Source of the DNA: Defluviimonas aquaemixtae | GTDB taxonomy: Bacteria; Pseudomonadota; Alphaproteobacteria; Rhodobacterales; Rhodobacteraceae | Direction: 5' to 3' | Assembly (NCBI RefSeq): GCF_900302475.1 | Contig: NZ_OMOQ01000012.1 | Span: 1-5,513, forward strand | Length of the DNA stretch: 5,513 nt | Part shown: piece by piece, positions 1-4,257 of the stretch | How the letters are laid out: every line of letters starts with the position of its first letter | How positions within the stretch are numbered: position 1 is the stretch's first letter | Notes under the pieces: generated by a model | The model's input: only the letters and a program-made list of their open reading frames with translations | Told to the model about the DNA's origin: nothing | The model's database searches: none | Translations under genes and position numbers: made by a program

Positions 1-127
1 AGACGGAGAGCGCCAACGGCGTCCATCTCGAAGGAGTCGCCAGCGATAACCGGAGTAGTTGAAATGGTAATAAGACGACCAATCTGACCAGCAAGGAAGC
101 CAAGATGGGAAAGGTCATGCGGCATAC
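1..127. repeat. Terminal direct repeat, left copy (assembly overlap)
   Basis: Bases 1-127 are identical to 5387-5513, in the same orientation. The offset is exactly 5386, the phiX174 genome length. The repeat lies inside gene F and has no boundary motif. A 127-base end overlap is what a de Bruijn assembler working at k=127 leaves on a circular contig. phiX174 has no terminal repeats, so one copy should be trimmed. Confidence 0.97.
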
Positions 128-155
128 GCTCGGCGCCAGTTTGAATATTAGACAT
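1..155 (-). CDS. F: Major capsid protein F, N-terminal part (gene split by contig ends)
   Basis: This is the 5' end of gene F, starting with ATG at 155-153 and running off the low end of the window after 51 complete codons. The protein begins MSNIQTGAERMPHDLSHLGF. The rest of the gene is at 4258-5513, and the first 127 bases here are a second copy of 5387-5513. The start is supported by the Shine-Dalgarno GAGGA at 162-166, 6 bases upstream of the ATG, and by the full length of 427 residues when the two pieces are joined, which is the known size of phiX174 F. F forms the T=1 icosahedral shell of 60 jelly-roll subunits. The gene follows the J-F hairpin and is co-transcribed with D and J. The split is an effect of where the circle was opened, not a biological truncation. 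Confidence 0.97.
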   Translation of the reverse strand, partial: MSNIQTGAERMPHDLSHLGFLAGQIGRLITISTTPVIAGDSFEMDAVGALR

Positions 156-171
156 AATTTATCCTCAAGTA

Positions 172-187
172 AGGGGCCGAAGCCCCT
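172..187 (-). terminator. J-F intergenic hairpin (terminator T_J)
   Basis: On the minus strand the 36-base J-F gap contains AGGGGC-TTCG-GCCCCT, a perfect 6-bp GC-rich stem closed by the very stable C(UUCG)G tetraloop. No uninterrupted U run follows (TACTTGAGG comes next). This agrees with what is known of phiX174, where T_J is a leaky terminator that lets part of the D-J transcripts read through into F, G and H. The hairpin ends just upstream of the F ribosome binding site at 162-166. The fold is seen directly; the terminator role is from knowledge of the phage. Confidence 0.8.
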
Positions 188-191
188 GCAA

Positions 192-308
192 TTAAAATTG
201 TTGACCACCTACATACCAAAGACGAGCGCCTTTACGCTTGCCTTTAGTACCTCGCAACGGCTGCGGACGACCAGGGCGAGCGCCAGAACGTTTTTTACCT
301 TTAGACAT
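192..308 (-). CDS. J: DNA-binding/packaging protein J
   Basis: This small basic protein has 38 codons including the initiator Met. It starts MSKGKKRSGARPGRP, continues with a second basic stretch (KGKRKGAR) and ends in WYVGGQQF. The N-terminal half is rich in Lys, Arg, Gly and Pro and has no acidic residues, as expected for a protein that neutralises packaged ssDNA. The aromatic C-terminus sits in a cleft of F in the virion. J displaces the internal scaffold B as DNA enters the procapsid. The ATG (308-306) shares one base with the D stop (TAATG). The start is supported by an AAGGAG Shine-Dalgarno inside the end of D, 7 bases upstream. The gene ends with TAA at 194-192. Confidence 0.98.
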   Translation of the reverse strand: MSKGKKRSGARPGRPQPLRGTKGKRKGARLWYVGGQQF

Positions 309-766
309 TACATCACTCCTTCTGCACGTAATTTTTGACGCACGTTTTCTTCTGCGTCAGTAAGAACGTCAGTGTTTCCTGCGCGTACACGCAAGGTAAA
401 CGCGAACAATTCAGCGGCTTTAACCGGACGCTCGACGCCATTAATAATGTTTTCCGTAAATTCAGCGCCTTCCATGATGAGACAGGCCGTTTGAATGTTG
501 ACGGGATGAACATAATAAGCAATGACGGCAGCAATAAACTCAACAGGAGCAGGAAAGCGAGGGTATCCTACAAAGTCCAGCGTACCATAAACGCAAGCCT
601 CAACGCAGCGACGAGCACGAGAGCGGTCAGTAGCAATCCAAACTTTGTTACTCGTCAGAAAATCGAAATCATCTTCGGTTAAATCCAAAACGGCAGAAGC
701 CTGAATGAGCTTAATAGAGGCCAAAGCGGTCTGGAAACGTACGGATTGTTCAGTAACTTGACTCAT
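308..766 (-). CDS. D: External scaffolding protein D
   Basis: D has 152 residues, starting [20 protein letters not shown] and ending KLRAEGVM. D is the external scaffold: 240 copies coat the procapsid, bridge F and G pentamers and leave at maturation. It is largely alpha-helical and is among the most abundant phage proteins. Its ATG (766-764) overlaps the C stop codon in an ATGA junction, and its stop overlaps the J start. Promoter P_D lies about 30 bases upstream, inside C. The lysis gene E is embedded at 313-588 in another frame. Relative to the wild type I remember, the codons at 569 and 323 carry changes (GTG to GTA, GCG to GCA) that are synonymous in D but alter E. Confidence 0.98.
   Translation of the reverse strand: MSQVTEQSVRFQTALASIKLIQASAVLDLTEDDFDFLTSNKVWIATDRSRARRCVEACVYGTLDFVGYPRFPAPVEFIAAVIAYYVHPVNIQTACLIMEGAEFTENIINGVERPVKAAELFAFTLRVRAGNTDVLTDAEENVRQKLRAEGVM
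313..588 (-). pseudogene. E: Lysis protein E, inactivated by an amber codon (am3 allele)
   Basis: Gene E runs from ATG at 588-586 to TGA at 315-313, wholly inside D in another frame. Wild-type E has 91 residues. It is a membrane protein that inhibits the host lipid I synthase MraY, with SlyD as a stabilising partner, and so causes lysis. Here the reading is M V R W T L, then TAG at 570-568 where wild type has Trp7 (TGG). The downstream frame is otherwise intact: the hydrophobic segment from about residue 10 to 32, including Pro21, and the C-terminal basic region are present. The change fits the known am3 mutation (g587 G to A), so E would be made only in an amber-suppressor host. Near the C-terminus the sequence reads VQKE where I recall VRKE (codon 89, g833). 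The two changes together suggest a laboratory strain. Confidence 0.95.
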
Positions 767-1023
767 GATTTCTTACCTATTAGTGGTTGAACAGCATCGG
801 ACTCAGATAGTAATCCACGCTCTTTTAAAATGTCAACAAGAGAATCTCTACCATGAACAAAATGTGACTCATATCTAAACCAGTCCTTGACGAACGTGCC
901 AAGCATATTAAGCCACTTCTCCTCATCCAACGCGTCAGTTTTTGACAGAATCGTTAGTTGATGGCGAAAGGTCGCAAAGTAAGAGCTTCTCGAGCTGCGC
1001 AAGGATAGGTCGAATTTTCTCAT
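763..1023 (-). CDS. C: DNA packaging/replication-switch protein C
   Basis: C has 86 residues, starting [16 protein letters not shown] and ending QPLIGKKS. In phiX174, C binds the rolling-circle replication complex and switches it from making double-stranded RF DNA to synthesising and packaging single strands into procapsids. The true start is the ATG at 1023-1021, not the in-frame position at 1041. It overlaps the stop of A as ATGA, and starting there gives the known length. A weak purine-rich site (GGCGGA) lies just upstream. The gene ends in a second ATGA overlap with the D start. Its first 89 bases are also read as K, and promoter P_D lies in its second half. Confidence 0.96.
   Translation of the reverse strand: MRKFDLSLRSSRSSYFATFRHQLTILSKTDALDEEKWLNMLGTFVKDWFRYESHFVHGRDSLVDILKERGLLSESDAVQPLIGKKS
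798..836 (-). promoter_or_regulatory. Promoter P_D (drives D, E, J and downstream F, G, H)
   Basis: On the minus strand a perfect -35 box TTGACA (836-831) is followed after 18 bases by the -10 box TACTAT (812-807). The transcript start I remember for phiX174 (g358) maps to 798, 8 bases past the -10 box, as expected for sigma-70. The promoter lies inside C and gives the most abundant transcripts, matching the need for many copies of D and J. The boxes are seen; the start site is from memory. Confidence 0.85.
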
Positions 1024-1105
1024 TTTCCGCCAGCAGTCCACTTCGATTTAATTCGTAAACAAGCAGTAGTAATTCCTGCTTTATCAAGATAATTTTTCGA
1101 CTCAT
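935..1105 (-). CDS. K: Protein K, small overlapping ORF spanning the A-C junction
   Basis: K runs from ATG at 1105-1103 to TGA at 937-935 and encodes 56 residues, [20 protein letters not shown] to NDSVKN. The first half is rich in Leu and Ile, so membrane association is plausible. In the literature K is non-essential and is reported to raise burst size; its mechanism is unknown to me. It overlaps the end of A (1020-1105) and the beginning of C (935-1023), each in a different frame. Its start shares one base with the B stop (TGATG), suggesting translation by termination-reinitiation, since I see no good Shine-Dalgarno sequence upstream. Confidence 0.92.
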   Translation of the reverse strand: MSRKIILIKQELLLLVYELNRSGLLAENEKIRPILAQLEKLLLCDLSPSTNDSVKN

Positions 1106-2045
1106 CAGAAATATCCGAAAGTGTTAACTTCTGCGTCATGGAAGCGATAAAACTCTGCAGGTTGGATACGCCAATCATTTTTATCGAAGCGCGCATAAAT
1201 TTGAGCAGATTTGTCGTCACAGGTTGCGCCGCCAAAACGTCGGCTACAGTAACTTTTCCCAGCCTCAATCTCATCTCTCTTTTTGCGTTCTGCTTCAATA
1301 TCTGGTTGAACGGCGTCGCGTCGTAACCCAGCTTGGTAAGTTGGATTAAGCACTCCGTGGACAGATTTGTCATTGTGAGCATTTTCATCCCGAAGTTGCG
1401 GCTCATTCTGATTCTGAACAGCTTCTTGGGAAGTAGCGACAGCTTGGTTTTTAGTGAGTTGTTCCATTCTTTAGCTCCTAGACCTTTAGCAGCAAGGTCC
1501 ATATCTGACTTTTTGTTAACGTATTTAGCCACATAGAAACCAACAGCCATATAACTGGTAGCTTTAAGCGGCTCACCTTTAGCATCAACAGGCCACAACC
1601 AACCAGAACGTGAAAAAGCGTCCTGCGTGTAGCGAACTGCGATGGGCATACTGTAACCATAAGGCCACGTATTTTGCAAGCTATTTAACTGGCGGCGATT
1701 GCGTACCCGACGACCAAAATTAGGGTCAACGCTACCTGTAGGAAGTGTCCGCATAAAGTGCACCGCATGGAAATGAAGACGGCCATTAGCTGTACCATAC
1801 TCAGGCACACAAAAATACTGATAGCAGTCGGCGTGTGAATCATTAGCCTTGCGACCCTCGGCAGCAAGAACCATACGACCAATATCACGAAAATAGTCAC
1901 GCAAAGCATTGGGATTATCATAAAACGCCTCTAATCGGTCGTCAGCCAACGTGAGAGTGTCAAAAACGATAAACCAACCATCAGCATGAGCCTGTCGCAT
2001 TGCATTCATCAAACGCTGAATAGCAAAGCCTCTACGCGATTTCAT
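1020..2045 (-). CDS. A*: Protein A*, internal in-frame product of gene A
   Basis: A* is translated from an internal ATG (2045-2043, codon 173 of A) in the same frame to the same stop, giving 341 residues beginning [10 protein letters not shown]. It keeps the HUH motif and both tyrosines but lacks the 172-residue N-terminal domain of A. It is known to cleave single-stranded DNA and to be involved in shutting off host DNA synthesis and in superinfection exclusion; it is non-essential. The start is supported by a strong GGAGG (2058-2054) with 8 bases of spacing. That site sits within a 12-base perfect palindrome. Confidence 0.93.
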   Translation of the reverse strand: MKSRRGFAIQRLMNAMRQAHADGWFIVFDTLTLADDRLEAFYDNPNALRDYFRDIGRMVLAAEGRKANDSHADCYQYFCVPEYGTANGRLHFHAVHFMRTLPTGSVDPNFGRRVRNRRQLNSLQNTWPYGYSMPIAVRYTQDAFSRSGWLWPVDAKGEPLKATSYMAVGFYVAKYVNKKSDMDLAAKGLGAKEWNNSLKTKLSLLPKKLFRIRMSRNFGMKMLTMTNLSTECLIQLTKLGYDATPFNQILKQNAKREMRLRLGKVTVADVLAAQPVTTNLLKFMRASIKMIGVSNLQSFIASMTQKLTLSDISDESKNYLDKAGITTACLRIKSKWTAGGK

Positions 2046-2561
2046 AGTGGAGGCCTCCAGCAATCTTGAACACTCATCCTTAATACCTTTCTTTTTGGGG
2101 TAATTATACTCATCGCGAATATCCTTAAGAGGGCGTTCAGCAGCCAGCTTGCGGCAAAACTGCGTAACCGTCTTCTCGTTCTCTAAAAACCATTTTTCGT
2201 CCCCTTCGGGGCGGTGGTCTATAGTGTTATTAATATCAAGTTGGGGGAGCACATTGTAGCATTGTGCCAATTCATCCATTAACTTCTCAGTAACAGATAC
2301 AAACTCATCACGAACGTCAGAAGCAGCCTTATGGCCGTCAACATACATATCACCATTATCGAACTCAACGCCCTGCATACGAAAAGACAGAATCTCTTCC
2401 AAGAGCTTGATGCGGTTATCCATCTGCTTATGGAAGCCAAGCATTGGGGATTGAGAAAGAGTAGAAATGCCACAAGCCTCAATAGCAGGTTTAAGAGCCT
2501 CGATACGCTCAAAGTCAAAATAATCAGCGTGACATTCAGAAGGGTAATAAGAACGAACCAT
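1020..2561 (-). CDS. A: Replication initiator protein A (rolling-circle nicking-joining enzyme)
   Basis: A has 513 residues, starting [20 protein letters not shown] and ending in TAGGK. It is an HUH-superfamily Rep protein that nicks the viral strand of supercoiled RF at its own origin, stays covalently bound to the 5' end through a tyrosine, works with the host Rep helicase, and re-joins finished circles. The metal-binding HUH motif is seen as His263-Phe-His265 in RLHFHAVHF, and the two catalytic tyrosines as Tyr343 and Tyr347 in YVAKY. The start at 2561 is preferred over the upstream in-frame position at 2615 because it gives the known length and has GGAGG 7 bases upstream; the extension would read through terminator T_H. 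The gene holds the origin, the A* start, P_B, all of B and the first half of K, and overlaps C by four bases. Confidence 0.98.
   Translation of the reverse strand: MVRSYYPSECHADYFDFERIEALKPAIEACGISTLSQSPMLGFHKQMDNRIKLLEEILSFRMQGVEFDNGDMYVDGHKAASDVRDEFVSVTEKLMDELAQCYNVLPQLDINNTIDHRPEGDEKWFLENEKTVTQFCRKLAAERPLKDIRDEYNYPKKKGIKDECSRLLEASTMKSRRGFAIQRLMNAMRQAHADGWFIVFDTLTLADDRLEAFYDNPNALRDYFRDIGRMVLAAEGRKANDSHADCYQYFCVPEYGTANGRLHFHAVHFMRTLPTGSVDPNFGRRVRNRRQLNSLQNTWPYGYSMPIAVRYTQDAFSRSGWLWPVDAKGEPLKATSYMAVGFYVAKYVNKKSDMDLAAKGLGAKEWNNSLKTKLSLLPKKLFRIRMSRNFGMKMLTMTNLSTECLIQLTKLGYDATPFNQILKQNAKREMRLRLGKVTVADVLAAQPVTTNLLKFMRASIKMIGVSNLQSFIASMTQKLTLSDISDESKNYLDKAGITTACLRIKSKWTAGGK
1105..1467 (-). CDS. 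B: Internal scaffolding protein B
   Basis: B has 120 residues, starting [20 protein letters not shown] and ending EVNTFGYF. It is the internal scaffold: it binds the inner face of F pentamers, makes them competent to bind D and G, and leaves (by autocleavage) when DNA and J enter. It is polar, with many Gln, Asn and charged residues; the C-terminal, aromatic-rich end contacts F. The whole gene lies inside A in another frame. An AGGAG Shine-Dalgarno at 1475-1479 supports the ATG at 1467-1465. The stop shares a base with the K start. P_B lies about 175 bases upstream. Confidence 0.97.
   Translation of the reverse strand: MEQLTKNQAVATSQEAVQNQNEPQLRDENAHNDKSVHGVLNPTYQAGLRRDAVQPDIEAERKKRDEIEAGKSYCSRRFGGATCDDKSAQIYARFDKNDWRIQPAEFYRFHDAEVNTFGYF
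1643..1679 (-). promoter_or_regulatory. Promoter P_B (drives B, K, C and downstream genes)
   Basis: Within gene A, the minus strand shows a -35-like TTGCAA (1679-1674), an 18-base spacer and a -10-like TACAGT (1655-1650). The mRNA start I remember for phiX174 (g4899) maps to 1643, 6 bases past the -10 box. The match to consensus is moderate (4 of 6 in each box), weaker than P_D. The boxes are seen; their assignment as P_B rests on the remembered start site. Confidence 0.65.
2048..2059 (-). promoter_or_regulatory. A* ribosome binding site inside a 12-base palindrome
   Basis: TGGAGGCCTCCA is a perfect palindrome just upstream of the A* ATG. It contains the GGAGG that decides the A* start, with 8 bases between it and the ATG. 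Self-pairing within one palindrome leaves no proper loop, but the CCTCC half could compete for the Shine-Dalgarno sequence between molecules or in alternative folds. This is an inference only. Confidence 0.6.
2201..2211 (-). repeat. Small GC hairpin beside the origin
   Basis: CCCC-GAA-GGGG forms a perfect 4-bp stem with a 3-base loop, two bases downstream of the 30-base origin on the viral strand. It may stall or delimit single-stranded structure near the nick site. The fold is visible; I know of no firmly assigned role for it. Confidence 0.55.
2214..2243 (-). other. Viral-strand (+) origin of replication, protein A nick site
   Basis: The minus strand carries the 30-base origin conserved among phiX174-like phages, beginning CAACTTGATATTAATAACAC and ending in TATAGACCAC. 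Protein A cleaves after CAACTTG, between window positions 2237 and 2236 (g4305/g4306), and rolling-circle synthesis extends from the 3'-OH. The parts are a recognition arm, an AT-rich centre and a distal binding arm. The same bases encode residues Q107 to H116 of A, so the enzyme's gene contains its own substrate. Confidence 0.97.
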
Positions 2562-2586
2562 AAAAAAGCCTCCAAGATTTGGAGGC
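2562..2586 (-). terminator. Rho-independent terminator T_H (also contains the A ribosome binding site)
   Basis: GCCTCCAA-ATC-TTGGAGGC followed by six T residues is a textbook intrinsic terminator: a perfect 8-bp stem, a 3-base loop and a U run. It ends the long late transcripts 39 bases after the H stop codon. The U run abuts the ATG of A, and the 3' arm holds GGAGG (2573-2569), the Shine-Dalgarno of A. Full-length read-through RNA would fold this site away. Confidence 0.93.
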
Positions 2587-2615
2587 ATGAAAACATACAA
2601 TTGGGAGGGTGTCAA
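2587..2615 (-). promoter_or_regulatory. Promoter P_A
   Basis: In the 63-base H-A spacer the minus strand has a perfect -35 TTGACA (2615-2610) and, after 17 bases, a weak -10 candidate TTTCAT (2592-2587). TATGTT at 2597-2592 is a better-looking box but its spacing is too short. The transcript start I remember (g3962) maps to 2580, in the 5' arm of the T_H hairpin, so A mRNA would lack most of that arm. The -35 box is clear; the -10 box and start are less so. Confidence 0.7.
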
Positions 2616-2624
2616 TCCTGACGG

Positions 2625-3611
2625 TTATTTCCTAGACAAATTAGAGCCAATACCATCAGCTTTACCGTCTTTCCAGAAATTGTTCCAAGTATCGGCAACA
2701 GCTTTATCAATACCATGAAAAATATCAACCACACCAGAAGCAGCATCAGTGACGACATTAGAAATATCCTTTGCAGTAGCGCCAATATGAGAAGAGCCAT
2801 ACCGCTGATTCTGCGTTTGCTGATGAACTAAGTCAACCTCAGCACTAACCTTGCGAGTCATTTCTTTGATTTGGTCATTGGTAAAATACTGACCAGCCGT
2901 TTGAGCTTGAGTAAGCATTTGGCGCATAATCTCGGAAACCTGCTGTTGCTTGGAAAGATTGGTGTTTTCCATAATAGACGCAACGCGAGCAGTAGACTCC
3001 TTCTGTTGATAAGCAAGCATCTCATTTTGTGCATATACCTGGTCTTTCGTATTCTGGCGTGAAGTCGCCGACTGAATGCCAGCAATCTCTTTTTGAGTCT
3101 CATTTTGCATCTCGGCAATCTCTTTCTGATTGTCCAGTTGCATTTTAGTAAGCTCTTTTTGATTCTCAAATCCGGCGTCAACCATACCAGCAGAGGAAGC
3201 ATCAGCACCAGCACGCTCCCAAGCATTAAGCTCAGGAAATGCAGCAGCAAGATAATCACGAGTATCCTTTCCTTTATCAGCGGCAGACTTGCCACCAAGT
3301 CCAACCAAATCAAGCAACTTATCAGAAACGGCAGAAGTGCCAGCCTGCAACGTACCTTCAAGAAGTCCTTTACCAGCTTTAGCCATAGCACCAGAAACAA
3401 AACTAGGGACGGCCTCATCAGGGTTAGGAACATTAGAGCCTTGAATGGCAGATTTAATACCAGCATCACCCATGCCTACAGTATTGTTATCGGTAGCAAG
3501 CACATCACCTTGAATGCCACCGGAGGCGGCTTTTTGACCGCCTCCAAACAATTTAGACATGGCGCCACCAGCAAGAGCAGAAGCAATACCGCCAGCAATA
3601 GCACCAAACAT
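2625..3611 (-). CDS. H: Minor spike / DNA pilot protein H
   Basis: H has 328 residues, starting [20 protein letters not shown] and ending IGSNLSRK. It is present in about 10-12 copies per virion, enters the host with the genome, and oligomerises into a tube across the periplasm that conducts the ssDNA. The Gly/Ala-rich hydrophobic N-terminus (residues 1-25) looks membrane-active. The region from about 145 to 280 is predicted coiled coil. At residues 151-183 it contains three tandem 11-residue repeats beginning QKEL, QKEI, QKEI, a hendecad pattern typical of straight helical barrels. The Shine-Dalgarno GAGGTGA (3621-3615) overlaps the G stop codon, so translation of G and H is probably coupled. 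Confidence 0.98.
   Translation of the reverse strand: MFGAIAGGIASALAGGAMSKLFGGGQKAASGGIQGDVLATDNNTVGMGDAGIKSAIQGSNVPNPDEAVPSFVSGAMAKAGKGLLEGTLQAGTSAVSDKLLDLVGLGGKSAADKGKDTRDYLAAAFPELNAWERAGADASSAGMVDAGFENQKELTKMQLDNQKEIAEMQNETQKEIAGIQSATSRQNTKDQVYAQNEMLAYQQKESTARVASIMENTNLSKQQQVSEIMRQMLTQAQTAGQYFTNDQIKEMTRKVSAEVDLVHQQTQNQRYGSSHIGATAKDISNVVTDAASGVVDIFHGIDKAVADTWNNFWKDGKADGIGSNLSRK
3063..3161 (-). repeat. Three tandem hendecad repeats within H
   Basis: These 99 bases encode three consecutive 11-residue units of [23 protein letters not shown] and [11 protein letters not shown]. The units share QKE at positions 1-3, a hydrophobic residue at 4 and a conserved Q at 8. At DNA level they are imperfect 33-base repeats. 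The pattern fits an 11/3 helical periodicity used in the H tube. Confidence 0.85.
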
Positions 3612-3619
3612 AAATCACC

Positions 3620-4147
3620 TCACTTAAGTGGCTGGAGACAAATAATCTCTTTAATAACCTGATTCAGCGAAACCAATCCGCGGCATTTAGTAGCGGTAAA
3701 GTTAGACCAAACCATGAAACCAACATAAACATTATTGCCCGGCGTACGGGGAAGGACGTCAATAGTCACACAGTCCTTGACGGTATAATAACCACCATCA
3801 TGGCGACCATCCAAAGGATAAACATCATAGGCAGTCGGGAGGGTAGTCGGAACCGAAGAAGACTCAAAGCGAACCAAACAGGCAAAAAATTTAGGGTCGG
3901 CATCAAAAGCAATATCAGCACCAACAGAAACAACCTGATTAGCGGCGTTGACAGATGTATCCATCTGAATGCAATGAAGAAAACCACCATTACCAGCATT
4001 AACCGTCAAACTATCAAAATATAACGTTGACGATGTAGCTTTAGGTGTCTGTAAAACAGGTGCCGAAGAAGCTGGAGTAACAGAAGTGAGAACCAGCTTA
4101 TCAGAAAAAAAGTTTGAATTATGGCGAGAAATAAAAGTCTGAAACAT
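3620..4147 (-). CDS. G: Major spike protein G
   Basis: G has 175 residues, starting [20 protein letters not shown] and ending [11 protein letters not shown]. Five copies form each of the twelve vertex spikes, which bind lipopolysaccharide of rough E. coli; each subunit is a beta-barrel. The start at 4147 is preferred over the in-frame extension to 4192 because it gives the family length and has AGGAG (4159-4155) 7 bases upstream. Codon 113 reads Asp (GAT, in [10 protein letters not shown]) where I remember Asn in the original wild-type sequence (g2731 A to G). The gap to H is only 8 bases. Confidence 0.97.
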
Positions 4148-4257
4148 GATTAAACTCCTAAGCAGAAAACCTACCGCGCTTCGCTTGGTCAACCCCTCAG
4201 CGGCAAAAATTAAAATTTTTACCGCTTCGGCGTTATAACCTCACACTCAATCTTTTA
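4148..4257 (-). other. F-G intergenic region: complementary-strand origin / primosome assembly site
   Basis: This is the longest non-coding stretch (110 bases). The minus strand has a long hairpin at 4226-4199: AGCGGTAAAAATT pairs with the opposite arm ending TTTTTGCCGCT, about 11-12 pairs with one G-T wobble. A second small hairpin GCG-AAG-CGC lies at 4184-4176. In phiX174 this region is the primosome assembly site (n'-pas), bound by host PriA on the SSB-coated viral strand to start conversion of ssDNA to RF. The left end (4240-4221) contains GCCGAAGCGG. The hairpin may also act as the weak terminator T_F. The G ribosome binding site sits at 4155-4159. Confidence 0.85.

Noticed and set aside
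1..127. Biological direct terminal repeats, as in linear dsDNA phages or transposons
   Set aside because: The repeat falls inside capsid gene F, its size equals a common assembler k, and the remaining unit is exactly the circular phiX174 length.
313..543. Restart of E after the amber codon from an internal TTG
   Set aside because: It would lose part of the hydrophobic N-terminal segment needed for MraY inhibition, and I see no Shine-Dalgarno sequence in front of it.
1024..1041. In-frame upstream extension of gene C starting at 1041
   Set aside because: The ATGA overlap with the end of A at 1023-1020 and the known 86-residue length favour the later start.
2562..2615. In-frame upstream extension of gene A starting at 2615
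   Set aside because: It adds 18 residues encoded by the promoter and terminator hairpin; the ATG at 2561 has GGAGG at proper spacing and gives the known 513 residues.
335..3662. Several plus-strand open frames (for example 335-682, 3093-3662, 4891-5448)
   Set aside because: All lie antisense to recognised genes, lack ribosome binding sites that I can see, and encode low-complexity basic or hydrophobic peptides typical of shadow frames; no plus-strand gene is known in this phage.
4148..4192. In-frame upstream extension of gene G starting at 4192
   Set aside because: It runs through the structured F-G gap; the ATG at 4147 has AGGAG 7 bases upstream and gives the family length of 175.
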